Assembly (NCBI RefSeq): GCF_000733125.1
Contig: NZ_JPHU01000021.1
Span: 1-32,062, forward strand
Source of the DNA: Parvularcula oceani
GTDB lineage: Bacteria; Pseudomonadota; Alphaproteobacteria; Caulobacterales; Parvularculaceae
Length of the DNA: 32,062 nt
Direction of reading: 5' to 3'
The notes below the pieces were generated by a model. It was not told the origin of the DNA. It did no database searches and saw only the letters and a list, made by a program, of their open reading frames with translations. Position numbers and translations under genes: made by a program. The stretch's first letter is position 1. Each line of letters opens with the position of its first letter. Below are positions 8,426-15,565 of the stretch, piece by piece.

Positions 8426-9634
8426 TCAGCCTACACCGAGCAGGCCGACGACCAGCCCGCCCGCGAGCCAGAGGTAGGCGAGCATGGCCAGGTAGAAGAG
8501 GACGGTCTCGGTGATCCCGTCCCCCGTGGTGAGGTTCACGCCCTTGGACGCGACCTTCCACACGAAGAACACCGCCGTCAGCACGAGGAAGGCGGTGTTC
8601 AGCCAGAAGGTGTAGTCGACTTTGAAGAACTCCCGGTCGGTCACGCTGCGCACGTCCTCCGCGCTTGGCAGCAGGCCGAGCAGGTCGAAGCCGTAATGCA
8701 GGACCAACGCGGTCGCGACGAGGACGACTAGGAACACCGCGAGGATGTAGAGCGCCATCTTCCATCCGTAGTACTTCGCGTTCACCCGCAGCACGGGGAT
8801 GACGACGAGGTCGGAGAAGATGAACGCCATGATGCCCGCGAAGGCGACGCCGTTACCGTAAAGGACGGCGGCCAGCGGGATGTTCCCCATCGAGCCGATG
8901 AAGGTGAAGAACGCCGCGACCGGGCCGACGAGGCTCTGCGCGACGAGCGCCCAGAAGCCCGGCTCCTCGCCGCCCACGAACAGCCACTCGAAGAAGCTGC
9001 GCGGCACGAAGGCCGCGACGACGCCAGCGATGGTGAAGCCGATGGTGACGTCCTTCCAGACCATCGCCCACTCCATGAAGTAGCGCTTGGCGATCTGCCG
9101 CCAGCCTTCCTTCGAGCGGACCTTCTCCTTCCAGTCCGGCTTCTCGCCGTCCTCGTCGTCCCCTTGCTGCTCCTTGGCGTGCTCTCGCGCCTCGTCGACG
9201 GGGGCGAGCTTCCGCGTCACGCTGACGACGAGCCACGTACCTAAGATTAGGAGGACGCCGCCGACATACTCGCCGACGACGAACTGCCAACCGAGGAAGA
9301 TCGCGATGATGATGCCGAGCTCGACGACGAGGTTGGTCGAGGCGAGGAGGAAGGCGAGCGAGGGGACGAGCCCCGCCCCCTTGGCGAACAGGGCCCGTGT
9401 GCCCGACAGGGCGGCGAAGCTGCAGGACGAGCTGACGAAGCCGAAGAAGGTGCCGAGCGCGACCGACTTCGGCCCTTCCTCGCCCATCGTCTGCTGCATC
9501 CGGTCCTCGGTGACAAGCACTTGGATCATGGACGAGATCAGGTAGCCGAGGCCGAAGGCCCAGAACGCCGTCCAGAAGAGGCCGAGCGCCGTGACCGCGC
9601 TCTCGTTCCAAGTCGAAAGGAAGCCGCCGTCCAT
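8426..9634 (-). CDS. DUF318/ArsP-type permease in the copper operon
   Basis: The 402-residue integral membrane protein, started at the ATG at 9634 (GAGGCGAAG upstream), belongs to the permease family PF03773. It has two bundles of hydrophobic helices separated by a charged cytoplasmic loop ([20 protein letters not shown]). Conserved features are [16 protein letters not shown] in the first half and [18 protein letters not shown] in the second. Relatives include the organoarsenical exporter ArsP, but here the gene lies between a Csp-like copper protein and copA, so a copper or general metal/thiol role is more likely. An in-frame extension upstream to 9892 would overlap the csp gene and lacks membrane character, so the shorter start is preferred. 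The substrate is unknown. Confidence 0.85.
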   Translation of the reverse strand: MDGGFLSTWNESAVTALGLFWTAFWAFGLGYLISSMIQVLVTEDRMQQTMGEEGPKSVALGTFFGFVSSSCSFAALSGTRALFAKGAGLVPSLAFLLASTNLVVELGIIIAIFLGWQFVVGEYVGGVLLILGTWLVVSVTRKLAPVDEAREHAKEQQGDDEDGEKPDWKEKVRSKEGWRQIAKRYFMEWAMVWKDVTIGFTIAGVVAAFVPRSFFEWLFVGGEEPGFWALVAQSLVGPVAAFFTFIGSMGNIPLAAVLYGNGVAFAGIMAFIFSDLVVIPVLRVNAKYYGWKMALYILAVFLVVLVATALVLHYGFDLLGLLPSAEDVRSVTDREFFKVDYTFWLNTAFLVLTAVFFVWKVASKGVNLTTGDGITETVLFYLAMLAYLWLAGGLVVGLLGVG

Positions 9635-9668
9635 CGCTTCGCCTCGGGTGTTCGGTAGCGTAGGAGAA

Positions 9669-9693
9669 GGGCGGCGGGCCTGCCCCGCCGCCC
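9669..9693 (-). terminator. strong GC hairpin between csp and permease genes
   Basis: GGGCGGCGGG (9669-9678) and CCCGCCGCCC (9684-9693) form a perfect 10-bp stem with a 5-base loop. On the minus strand it is followed by TTCTCC, a poor T-tract. It sits in the 91-bp gap after the csp stop. It could be a leaky terminator or an RNA stabiliser that sets unequal expression of csp and the downstream permease and copA. Confidence 0.5.
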
Positions 9694-9725
9694 TCGATCG
9701 GGTAGCGCCTTGTCGGCGCCGAAGC

Positions 9726-10046
9726 TTACGCCGCGACCTTCTCGAGTTCGGCGATGCAGCGACGGCAGCTCTCGGCGCACATGCGGCAGTGGTCGTGCTT
9801 GTCCTCGTGCTCCTCGCAGTCGGACAGGCAAACCTTGCAGATTTCGATGCAGGCGCGGACGAAGTGTTGCGCGGTCGGGGCATCCGCAGCAAGCGCCTGC
9901 GCGGTCGCCGCGTTCATCAGCATCGAGTCGCGCGAGGTCCGGCCGCACTGCGCCATCTCCTCCTTGCCGAAGCACATGTCCATGCAGTGCGCACAGGCTG
10001 TCATGCACTCCGCGCAGGCCTTCATCGCGGCTTCGTACTTGTTCAT
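9726..10046 (-). CDS. Csp-like four-helix-bundle copper storage protein
   Basis: The 106-residue protein is rich in cysteine: 14 Cys spaced mostly at C-x2-C and C-x3-C intervals along predicted helices (KACAECMTACAHCMDMC, then ACIEICKVCLSDC and CRMCAESCRRC). Added His and Met residues are present. This is the pattern of the Csp/DUF326 copper-storage family, in which Cys thiols line the core of a four-helix bundle and bind many Cu(I) ions. No signal or Tat peptide is present, so it should act in the cytosol, as Csp3 does. ATG 10046 is preceded by GGAAAGG. It is the first gene of the permease-copA unit, providing a buffer beside the exporter. Confidence 0.9.
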   Translation of the reverse strand: MNKYEAAMKACAECMTACAHCMDMCFGKEEMAQCGRTSRDSMLMNAATAQALAADAPTAQHFVRACIEICKVCLSDCEEHEDKHDHCRMCAESCRRCIAELEKVAA

Positions 10047-10567
10047 AATTGGTTTGCCTTTCCGAGCCCTCGTTCATCGGACACCCCAACGAGGTAGAGG
10101 TTCCGAGCAGGAGCTATGTTCCCGTCCGTGACGTGCAGCAAACACGGATTGTTGGTCGTTTGCCTGACCGAAGATTCGACAACGTACGATCGTTCTGAGC
10201 GGAAACGTCCGTCGCCGCGAGACGAACCTTCGTTCTGCCGACATGCCGGAGGAGTACGGAGGAGAGTCTCATATGGAGAGCCCGGCGCGAAGTCATTCAG
10301 GTTGGTCTGACGGCCATCTGTCGTCACCGAACGCCGTTGCCTATCTTCACGGATGCTGGCATTGATCGCGGCGAATGCCTGGCTGGATGGATGATGTCTG
10401 ACCGCCCGCTCTCCACCAAGACTTCTCGCGGAGCTCTGATGTCGTTGATTTCGAGAACGCGGTCCCCGTATATTAGCCAGCTTGCACCAGCGACGGGATC
10501 CGCGTCTCGCTCGTCGTGTCGATCAAACTATCCCTCGATCGAGATCGAAGGCAGTTCGCTGTAGACT
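10047..10567. other. 521-bp intergenic region, no convincing gene
   Basis: Several short frames exist on both strands (for example 10043-10327 minus and 10337-10564 plus), but none has a ribosome site, protein-like composition or a recognisable motif. The promoter of the csp operon should be here. An imperfect inverted match (CGGAACC around 10100 against GGTGTCCG near 10080) could be a regulator site but is too weak to call. Confidence 0.5.
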
Positions 10568-11056
10568 CTAGTCTTCTTGGTTTTCCGCGTTTGACGGTGC
10601 GTCCATGTCCGGCATCTTCTCGCCCATCATCTCCATGCAGCCCATCTTCCGCATGTGTTCCATGTCGCAGATCATGCGAATCTCGAGGCCGTCATCGTCG
10701 GTCTTGGCCAACATGAAGTGGACCTCATCGCCGACATCGAGATCGGACAGGTCGACCTTCTCTGCCACCTCGAAGGACATCGCCATGGCCGGCATGCCGA
10801 ACTTCTCGATCGGCTCGTGATCGACGAGAATGCGTCCCTCGTCGACGTCGATCTCTTCGATGACGCCTACCCCCATCGCGGCGCCTTCCATCATGGGCAT
10901 GTCTTCCATCATGCCGTCCATCATCGGCATGTTGTCCATCATCCGGCCCTGACTGTCGTCGCCTTGATCTTGTTGAAGCGCGCTCGCGCTGCCGATGGCG
11001 AGAAGGGCAGCCGACGATACACCGAGTGCAACAGTACGCAGTTTGTGGTTGCTCAT
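10568..11056 (-). CDS. periplasmic Met-rich CusF-like copper-binding protein
   Basis: The 162-residue product has a signal peptide (cleavage near SASALQQ) and a Met/Asp-rich segment (about 38-60, repeats of DNMPMMDGMM type). A CusF beta-barrel domain follows (about 62-128), then a Met/Cys-rich tail (ICDMEHMRKMGCMEMM). CusF binds Cu(I)/Ag(I) with His, two Met and a Trp that caps the metal. Here the ligands are H80, M91 and M93, but the Trp position is M88 (FGMPAMAMSF). It would carry copper to the CusCBA pump, whose adaptor itself has two CusF domains. ATG 11056 follows AAGGATCG. A candidate promoter lies at 11089-11118. Confidence 0.88.
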   Translation of the reverse strand: MSNHKLRTVALGVSSAALLAIGSASALQQDQGDDSQGRMMDNMPMMDGMMEDMPMMEGAAMGVGVIEEIDVDEGRILVDHEPIEKFGMPAMAMSFEVAEKVDLSDLDVGDEVHFMLAKTDDDGLEIRMICDMEHMRKMGCMEMMGEKMPDMDAPSNAENQED

Positions 11057-11080
11057 CTTGCGATCCTTTCAATGATCAGT

Positions 11081-11118
11081 CTACGAACAATAAGTGGCGT
11101 CTCGTAGTTCGTTGTCAA
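11081..11118 (-). promoter_or_regulatory. candidate promoter with inverted repeat for the CusF-like gene
   Basis: On the minus strand TTGACA (11113-11118) is a consensus -35; a poor -10 lies 17-18 bases on (about 11089-11095). An inverted repeat with 6-bp arms (CTACGA at 11081-11086 and TCGTAG at 11102-11107) spans the -10 and could be an operator. Nothing else was seen between 11119 and 11258. Confidence 0.4.
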
Positions 11119-11258
11119 CCGACGATCAGGATGCCACCCGGTTCCCATCTGCGTGAGATCATTGGAGCTCGGTCGGACGGGGACCGAACGACATCGCTGG
11201 GACGCTGTTACGGCTGAGCAGTACCATCGCCTCTAGCTGTAGCTGTCGGCCAACTCCG

Positions 11259-11303
11259 AAAGCCCCATCCACCCCTCAGTGAGGGCAATCAGGTGGGGCC
11301 TTT
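11259..11303. terminator. bidirectional-type terminator hairpin after the CPIC peptide gene
   Basis: AAAGCCCC (11259-11266) pairs with GGGGCCTTT (11295-11303, one bulged base) and an inner CCCTC/GAGGG stem (11273-11277 and 11281-11285) extends the hairpin. A run of A on one side and T on the other makes it usable from both strands. On the minus strand it begins 6 bases after the stop of the 33-aa peptide, which supports that peptide as a separate transcript unit. Confidence 0.5.
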
Positions 11304-11308
11304 CGTGA

Positions 11309-11410
11309 TCACGGACAGATCGGGCAGTTCGCCAGCGCAGACATGGCGAAGGCCGCGGCGGGGAGGGCGGCCAGGCCGATGCCCGTGAGGATTGCAATGC
11401 GCTTGGTCAT
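11309..11410 (-). CDS. 33-aa exported peptide ending in a CPIC motif, under a mer-type promoter
   Basis: A short frame of 34 codons including the stop begins at ATG 11410, 6 bases after a perfect AAGGAG. It encodes a basic start (MTKR), a hydrophobic core (IAILTGIGLAALPAAAFA) and then MSALANCPICP. Cleavage after AFA or ALA would release a peptide of only 6-11 residues with a Cys-x2-Cys pair, a good Hg(II) or Cu(I) chelator; alternatively the whole peptide stays in the membrane. A MerR-type promoter lies about 25-60 bases upstream and a terminator follows. It may be a real mercury-induced micro-protein or the surviving start of a lost mer gene; the ribosome site and closely placed terminator favour the former. 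I do not recognise a family. Confidence 0.6.
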   Translation of the reverse strand: MTKRIAILTGIGLAALPAAAFAMSALANCPICP

Positions 11411-11440
11411 ATCGAACTCCTTCTCGTAGCGATTGGGACA

Positions 11441-11471
11441 TCCTGCCGTCCGTACCGTGGTACGGAGTCAA
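11441..11471 (-). promoter_or_regulatory. merO: mercury-type MerR operator/promoter
   Basis: On the minus strand TTGACT (11471-11466) begins a perfect dyad TCCGTAC-CACG-GTACGGA (11466-11449). A 19-bp spacer then leads to a weak -10 (GCAGGA, 11446-11441). Except for the central bases, this equals the Tn501/Tn21 mer operator, whose 19-bp spacer is the hallmark of MerR-activated promoters. The -35 contains the TGA stop codon of merR itself, so the promoter points away from merR into the 33-aa peptide gene. Confidence 0.85.
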
Positions 11472-11890
11472 CCCTTCTTTTTCGGTTCTTCGACGAAAGC
11501 GCTGAGGATCGTGCAGGAAGCGATCGGGGCTTGCCGCGGGCAGTCTTCAGCAAGGCCCTGTAGCGCGGTGCGCATGCGCGCCAGTCGGGCGATCTTCGTC
11601 TCGATGCCGCGTAGAACCTTCATCGTTCGCTCGCGAACGTCCTCGCAGGTGGCATCCGGGTCGTCCCGGAGATCGAGGAGCTCGGCGATCTCCTTGAGCG
11701 TGAAACCGACCTGCTGCGCCTGCTTGATGAACCGCACTCGGCGCGCTTCGTCTTCGCCGTAGTGCCGATACCCGCCGTCGTGACGGCGGGGCTGCTCGAT
11801 CAAGCCTCTGCGCTCGTAGTAGCGGATGGTCTCGACGCCGACGCCGGCCTGTTCCGCGATCCAGCTGATCGTCCGGGGCGTGCTAGACAT
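11468..11890 (-). CDS. merR: Hg(II)-responsive transcriptional regulator MerR
   Basis: The 140-residue product has the N-terminal winged helix-turn-helix of the family (IAEQAGVGVETIRYYERRGL, then GYRHY), a long dimerisation helix and a short metal-binding loop. Its cysteines fall at 82, 117 and 126, the same three positions that bind Hg(II) in Tn501 MerR, so mercury rather than copper or zinc is the expected inducer. Start ATG 11890 overlaps the stop of the membrane protein gene by 8 bases (translational coupling); a GTG at 11908 is a less likely start. The gene ends inside the -35 of a mer-type promoter. No merT, merP or merA is in the window. Confidence 0.92.
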   Translation of the reverse strand: MSSTPRTISWIAEQAGVGVETIRYYERRGLIEQPRRHDGGYRHYGEDEARRVRFIKQAQQVGFTLKEIAELLDLRDDPDATCEDVRERTMKVLRGIETKIARLARMRTALQGLAEDCPRQAPIASCTILSAFVEEPKKKG

Positions 11891-12380
11891 GATCCTGTTC
11901 TCTTCCACGGCGGCGAGTTGACGTGCTCGGTGCGCCGATCACTCGGCGTCCCAGGCTGACGACGAGTAGCGGCACGACGATCCACTGAAGCAGAGGCGTC
12001 AAGCCGGTTCCAAGCACGGGCAGGGTCGGCATCGCGTCGGCATAGGACCAGCGTCCTGCCACCTCGGTCGCGTAGAACTCCGCTGCGACGGTCAAAGCGA
12101 GACCGACCGCGAGGAAGACAGCTAGCTTGCGGCTGCTCGGCATCGTGATCCATCGCCTCGATCTTGAGAAGGCGGCCGTCGTCCAGAAGGCGATCAGCGC
12201 GAAGCCGACGTCGCCTATGGTCGCTCTCGTGCAGACCTTGATCGCCGACCAGTGGCCGGACATCGGCAGGCCAGCGAAGAACGGGACCTGTAGGAACTCC
12301 CACACGAAGTGCAGGACGAAGGACAGGAATGCGACGGTGACCTCTGGAACGGACCAGATGGAACGATCGGATCGCGTCAT
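11883..12380 (-). CDS. multi-pass membrane protein of unknown function, coupled to merR
   Basis: The 165-residue protein, started at ATG 12380 (GGGGG 6 bases upstream), has about four membrane segments. The first contains VPEVTVAFLSFVLHFVWEF, and later ones are TIGDVGFALIAFWTTAAF, LAVFLAVGLALTVAAEFYAT and LLQWIVVPLLVVSLG. The motif PEVTVA-x4-F-x2-FVWEF recurs in the 63-residue protein at 23252-23443. Charged and polar residues inside the helices (His, Glu, Asp) suggest transport or metal/thiol chemistry. Its stop overlaps the merR start, so it is expressed with a mercury sensor. I do not know the function; a mercury or organomercury entry or efflux component is a guess from context. Confidence 0.7.
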   Translation of the reverse strand: MTRSDRSIWSVPEVTVAFLSFVLHFVWEFLQVPFFAGLPMSGHWSAIKVCTRATIGDVGFALIAFWTTAAFSRSRRWITMPSSRKLAVFLAVGLALTVAAEFYATEVAGRWSYADAMPTLPVLGTGLTPLLQWIVVPLLVVSLGRRVIGAPSTSTRRRGREQDHV

Positions 12381-12639
12381 TCTACCCCCAAAGATCAACC
12401 GTCCCCATGGAATGCGGCCTAATAACGGAAAGCAACAAGCGAGCTGCCGCTTCGTTCCTGTGATTAGGTAGACAGGAGGCGTGATGGCGTCACGAAGAAA
12501 GAGTGTCGGTCATGCGTCTTCCATCCTGTTCCGCGGATAGGGCGGGCGAGAGAAATCTTACCGTTCGTCTCGCTTCTTCAAAGCTTGTCTTATGACCTTT
12601 GCGGTTCCTGAGGCAAAAGGGGACTGCCGGTGAAGCGCA

Positions 12640-12801
12640 GCGACACTTCACCGGCGGCGGGGGTCGGACCGATCCGATGCGGGCCGCGAAGCGGGCCGCG
12701 AAGCGGGCCGAGTTAGAGTGGGGTCGCCCCCGTCTTTTCCAGAAGACCTGAATGGATACGCGGGCTTCGAGCCCGCATGACAAGCGAAGGATCCGGAAAA
12801 G
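12640..12801 (+). ncRNA. candidate IS110 bridge RNA region (structured leader)
   Basis: Three consecutive hairpins precede the transposase: GGGG-tcg-CCCC (12720-12730), GTCTT-ttccag-AAGAC (12732-12747) and the 7-bp stem GCGGGCT-tcg-AGCCCGC (12760-12776). IS110-group elements encode a bridge RNA in the non-coding left end that pairs with target and donor DNA, and this position fits. The limits given are approximate and the pairing loops are not identified. Confidence 0.4.
12679..12710 (+). repeat. 12-bp tandem repeat, 2.7 copies
   Basis: The unit GCGGGCCGCGAA occurs at 12679-12690 and 12691-12702, followed by a partial copy GCGGGCCG at 12703-12710. It lies in the leader of the IS110 transposase, perhaps within its left end. 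Confidence 0.85.
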
Positions 12802-13737
12802 ATGACTGAGACTACCATCGGCGTCGACATCTCGAAAGACCGGCTCGATGCGCACCGTCTACCGGACGGCGCCACCGGGCAGTTCCCGAACAGCAAGGCC
12901 GGGCACCGGGCCTTCCTCGAGTGGGCAGGACAGGACGTGGCGCGCATCGTCTACGAGCCGACAGGTCCCTATCACCGGGCGTTCGAAGGTGCGCTCGCAA
13001 GGACCGGCCTGCCGCTGTGCAAGGTCAACCCGAAGAAAGCCCGCCGCTTCGCCGAAGCGATCGGCACCCTCGCCAAGACCGACCGGATAGACGCACGAAT
13101 GCTCGCCCGCATGGGGCAGCTCCTCGAGCCCGAAAGCCGGCCGGTCGCTGACGAGGCTCTCGGCAGCCTGCGCGAGCTGCTCCTTGTCCGCCGGGCCTTG
13201 ATCAAGGAGCGCACGGCGGTGACCAACCGGCGCCACACGCTGACCATCGCCCTTCTCAGACGCCAGCACACCCAGCGCCTCGCTCAGATCGAACGGCAAC
13301 TCCTGAAAATCGACCAGGCCATCATGGCAATGATCAAGGAAGACCCGACCCTTAAGCGCCGCTTCGAGATCCTCATGACGATCCCCGGCGTCGCCAACGT
13401 GACCGCCTTCACCATGCTGATCGACATGCCGGAGCTTGGCACGATGGACGCAAAACAAGCCGCCGCCCTGTGCGGGCTCGCCCCTCTCACCAGACAGTCA
13501 GGCCAGTGGCGCGGACGCGCCATGATCGGCGGCGGGCGGCGCCTCTTGCGCCAGGCCCTCTACATGCCCGCCATGGTCGCCGCCCGGTACAATGACGATC
13601 TTCGCGCTACCTACGAACGGCTGAAAGCCAATGGAAAACCAGGCAAACTCGCCATCACAGCCGTCATGAGAAAGCTCATCATCCTCGCCAACGCCCTCAT
13701 CCGCGACGACCGTGAATGGGCGCCCAGGATGGCTTGA
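12802..13737 (+). CDS. IS110-family transposase (DEDD recombinase), intact
   Basis: The 311-residue protein has the RuvC-like DEDD domain with D9 (GVDISKD), E52 (YEPTGPY), D94 and D97 (KTDRIDARML). A helical linker and a C-terminal Transposase_20 domain follow, with a probable catalytic Ser233 in RQSGQWRGRAMIGGGRRLLR. Elements of this family recombine through a bridge RNA and leave no terminal inverted repeats or clear target duplication, so the ends cannot be read directly. Start ATG 12802 follows GGATCCGGAAAAG. No damage is seen. It separates the mercury unit from the Cus operon. Confidence 0.92.
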   Translation: MTETTIGVDISKDRLDAHRLPDGATGQFPNSKAGHRAFLEWAGQDVARIVYEPTGPYHRAFEGALARTGLPLCKVNPKKARRFAEAIGTLAKTDRIDARMLARMGQLLEPESRPVADEALGSLRELLLVRRALIKERTAVTNRRHTLTIALLRRQHTQRLAQIERQLLKIDQAIMAMIKEDPTLKRRFEILMTIPGVANVTAFTMLIDMPELGTMDAKQAAALCGLAPLTRQSGQWRGRAMIGGGRRLLRQALYMPAMVAARYNDDLRATYERLKANGKPGKLAITAVMRKLIILANALIRDDREWAPRMA

Positions 13738-13892
13738 CCACAACGGATACTCTAACGTTCAAGCTCACCGGGCACGAGAAAGAGTGAAGCCGGCGCTGTC
13801 GACAGGTTCGAGAAGCACCGCGCCGCCGCGGCAAGCTCAGTTCCCGCTCGCCGGCAACTTGACGTTGACACGTTTGCCCCCATCTTCGACTC

Positions 13893-14237
13893 GTGCGTCT
13901 GTTCCTCGCCATCTTCGCGTCTATCGCGCTCGCCCTCGCTCCGGCCTGGGCACAGGCTATTTGCACGACGTCCATGCAGGACGGCCCGGCAGCTGAGGCC
14001 GCCGTGGTTGCAGATGGCACTTCGATGAACTGCGAAGACCGAGCGCCGGTCGAAGAGGGCGAAGCCGACGCCTGTCTCATCGCCATGACGCTGGTGTGTG
14101 TAGGTGCTTTGTCAGTGCCTGAGGATTCCGGCGCAGTAGATTTCCTGTCGACGGCCGGCGATAAGGTCGTTCGTCTCGGCAGTGCTTCCGTTCGGTCGAC
14201 CGTGCCGGACTTCGACACCCCACCACCCCGAGTCTGA
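13893..14237 (+). CDS. small exported protein preceding cusC, unknown function
   Basis: The 114-residue frame begins at GTG 13893 with a convincing signal peptide (FLAIFASIALALAPAWAQA). It continues as an acidic, Cys-containing protein (ICTTSMQDG, MNCEDRA, DACLIAMTLVCVG) and ends in TPPPRV. Layout and ending match the protein at 927-1298, which also precedes a TolC-type gene. A ribosome site is not obvious; TTGACGTTGACA at 13860-13871 may be the operon's -35 region. Likely first gene of the cus operon with a periplasmic metal-related role, by position only. Confidence 0.6.
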   Translation: MRLFLAIFASIALALAPAWAQAICTTSMQDGPAAEAAVVADGTSMNCEDRAPVEEGEADACLIAMTLVCVGALSVPEDSGAVDFLSTAGDKVVRLGSASVRSTVPDFDTPPPRV

Positions 14238-14320
14238 ACACGTCCGCCTAAGCGGCGGTGTGAACGCCTGCGCGTCTCGTGCGTGCGGGTCGTCCTCAGT
14301 TCAGACTCCGGAAAACGATC

Positions 14321-15565
14321 ATGCCTTCTTCCATCCTCGTGGGGACGCTCGCCGTCCTCGCAGGCGCCGTGCAGGACTCGCCGTCCGCCGCGCCGGTCCT
14401 GTCGATGAGCGATGCCGTCGCGCTCGCCTATAATCGTGACGATCCCTCTGTCACGCGCTTCGAAGCGGATGCACTGGCGCTTCGCGACCTCGCTATCGCC
14501 GACGCGCAGTTGGATGATCCTTCGGCGAGCGTCGTGGCGCAGAACTTCCCGGTCGACAGCTTCGCCTTCGACCAGCAGCCCATGACGCAGCTTCAGCTGC
14601 GCCTTCGTCAGGAGTTCCCGAGCGGCCGCACGAGAGCGCTCGCAGGCGAGCGAAGATCCGCTGAGGCCGACGCGTCTCTTGCCTTGGGTCAGGATGCCCG
14701 CCGCGAGCTCGCGCTCGAAGTTCGCCTCGCGTGGCTCGACCTCTTTGGTGCTTTGGAGGAGCTGGAGCTCGTCCGTGAAGCGCAGGCGGCCGTGAACGAG
14801 CTGATCGACGCGCTCGCCGCGTCCTTCGCTCAGGGGCGCCTCAGCAGTCAGGACGTGATGAGGGCCGAGCTGGAGCTGTCCCTGCTCGCCGACCGCGAGG
14901 CGGCGCTGGAGCAGCGTGCGGACAGGGCGCGCGCTGCGCTCGCGCGCTACCTCGGCGTCGGCGCCACGCGCCCTCTGCCCGAGGACCTGCCAGACCTCGC
15001 CCCGCCCCCGCCGCCGGAGGCGCTCGATGCTGCGTTGACTGATCACCCGAACGTCGAGGCGCTGAACGCCGAGATCGACGCGGAGGACACGGACGTCGCG
15101 ATTGCCAAGGAGGCGTACAAACCGTCCTGGGCACTGGAAGGCGGCTACGGCGTGCGGGGCGGGGATCGCCCTGATCTCGCGACGGTCGGCGTATCGGTGT
15201 CGATTCCTCTGTTCACCGGCAACCGGCAGGACCGACGGCTATCCGCTGCACGGAAGGAGAGGCTGGCGACCGCGCTGACGCGTGACGAGCTGCTCCTCGA
15301 CCTGAAGCGGGAGGCCGTCAGCACCTACGCCGACTGGGCTCGGCTGACCCAGCGGCTCGAGCGCTACGACGCCGTCATCCTCGCTCAGGCCGAAGACACC
15401 GTCGAGGCGTCGATCGGTGCCTATGGCGGCGGCCTCACCGATTTCCCCGAGCTGATCCGAAGCCAGCTCGCCGCCCTCGAGGCCGAGGCCCAGCGCCTCC
15501 GCCTCGCCGTGGAGCGCGCAGAGGCGCGCGTCCGTCTGATCTACCTCCTGGGAGACCCGTCATGA
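14321..15565 (+). CDS. cusC: CusC-like outer membrane channel of Cu/Ag efflux pump
   Basis: From ATG 14321 (GGAAAA upstream) the 414-residue product has a signal peptide and the two repeated coiled-coil halves of the outer membrane efflux protein family. Recognisable segments are LRLRQEFPSGRTRALAGER in the first half and LATVGVSVSIPLFTGNRQDR in the second, the usual positions of the beta-barrel-adjacent strands. No lipobox is apparent, unlike E. coli CusC. Its end overlaps the cusB start by 4 bases (ATGA). Confidence 0.9.
   Translation: MPSSILVGTLAVLAGAVQDSPSAAPVLSMSDAVALAYNRDDPSVTRFEADALALRDLAIADAQLDDPSASVVAQNFPVDSFAFDQQPMTQLQLRLRQEFPSGRTRALAGERRSAEADASLALGQDARRELALEVRLAWLDLFGALEELELVREAQAAVNELIDALAASFAQGRLSSQDVMRAELELSLLADREAALEQRADRARAALARYLGVGATRPLPEDLPDLAPPPPPEALDAALTDHPNVEALNAEIDAEDTDVAIAKEAYKPSWALEGGYGVRGGDRPDLATVGVSVSIPLFTGNRQDRRLSAARKERLATALTRDELLLDLKREAVSTYADWARLTQRLERYDAVILAQAEDTVEASIGAYGGGLTDFPELIRSQLAALEAEAQRLRLAVERAEARVRLIYLLGDPS

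Larger units (their letters stand above)
12381..12801. other. intergenic region and left non-coding end of the IS110 element
   Basis: Bases 12381-12600 should hold the promoter of the membrane protein-merR unit; none is clear. From about 12600 the sequence becomes highly structured and leads into the IS110 transposase. It has a 12-bp tandem repeat and a series of hairpins (see separate entries). The exact left end of the IS cannot be fixed from one copy. Confidence 0.45.

Noticed and set aside
10043-10327. 94-codon minus-strand frame upstream of csp
   Set aside because: No ribosome site, no motif, composition unlike the real genes; it overlaps the csp leader.
11289-11471. 60-codon minus-strand frame overlapping the 33-aa peptide
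   Set aside because: Its start lies in the operator and no ribosome site precedes it; the alternative frame has AAGGAG, a signal peptide and a matching terminator.
12679-12710. 12-bp tandem repeat considered as a CRISPR or iteron array
   Set aside because: Units are contiguous without spacers and fewer than three; there is no cas or replication gene nearby.
12490-12947. Minus-strand frames opposite the IS110 leader
   Set aside because: Arg-rich frames without motif in a structured non-coding leader and antisense to the transposase start.
13697-15046. 449-codon open frame on the minus strand opposite cusC
   Set aside because: Arg/Gly/Ala-rich composition with no motif, opposite a certain cusC; a by-product of high GC.
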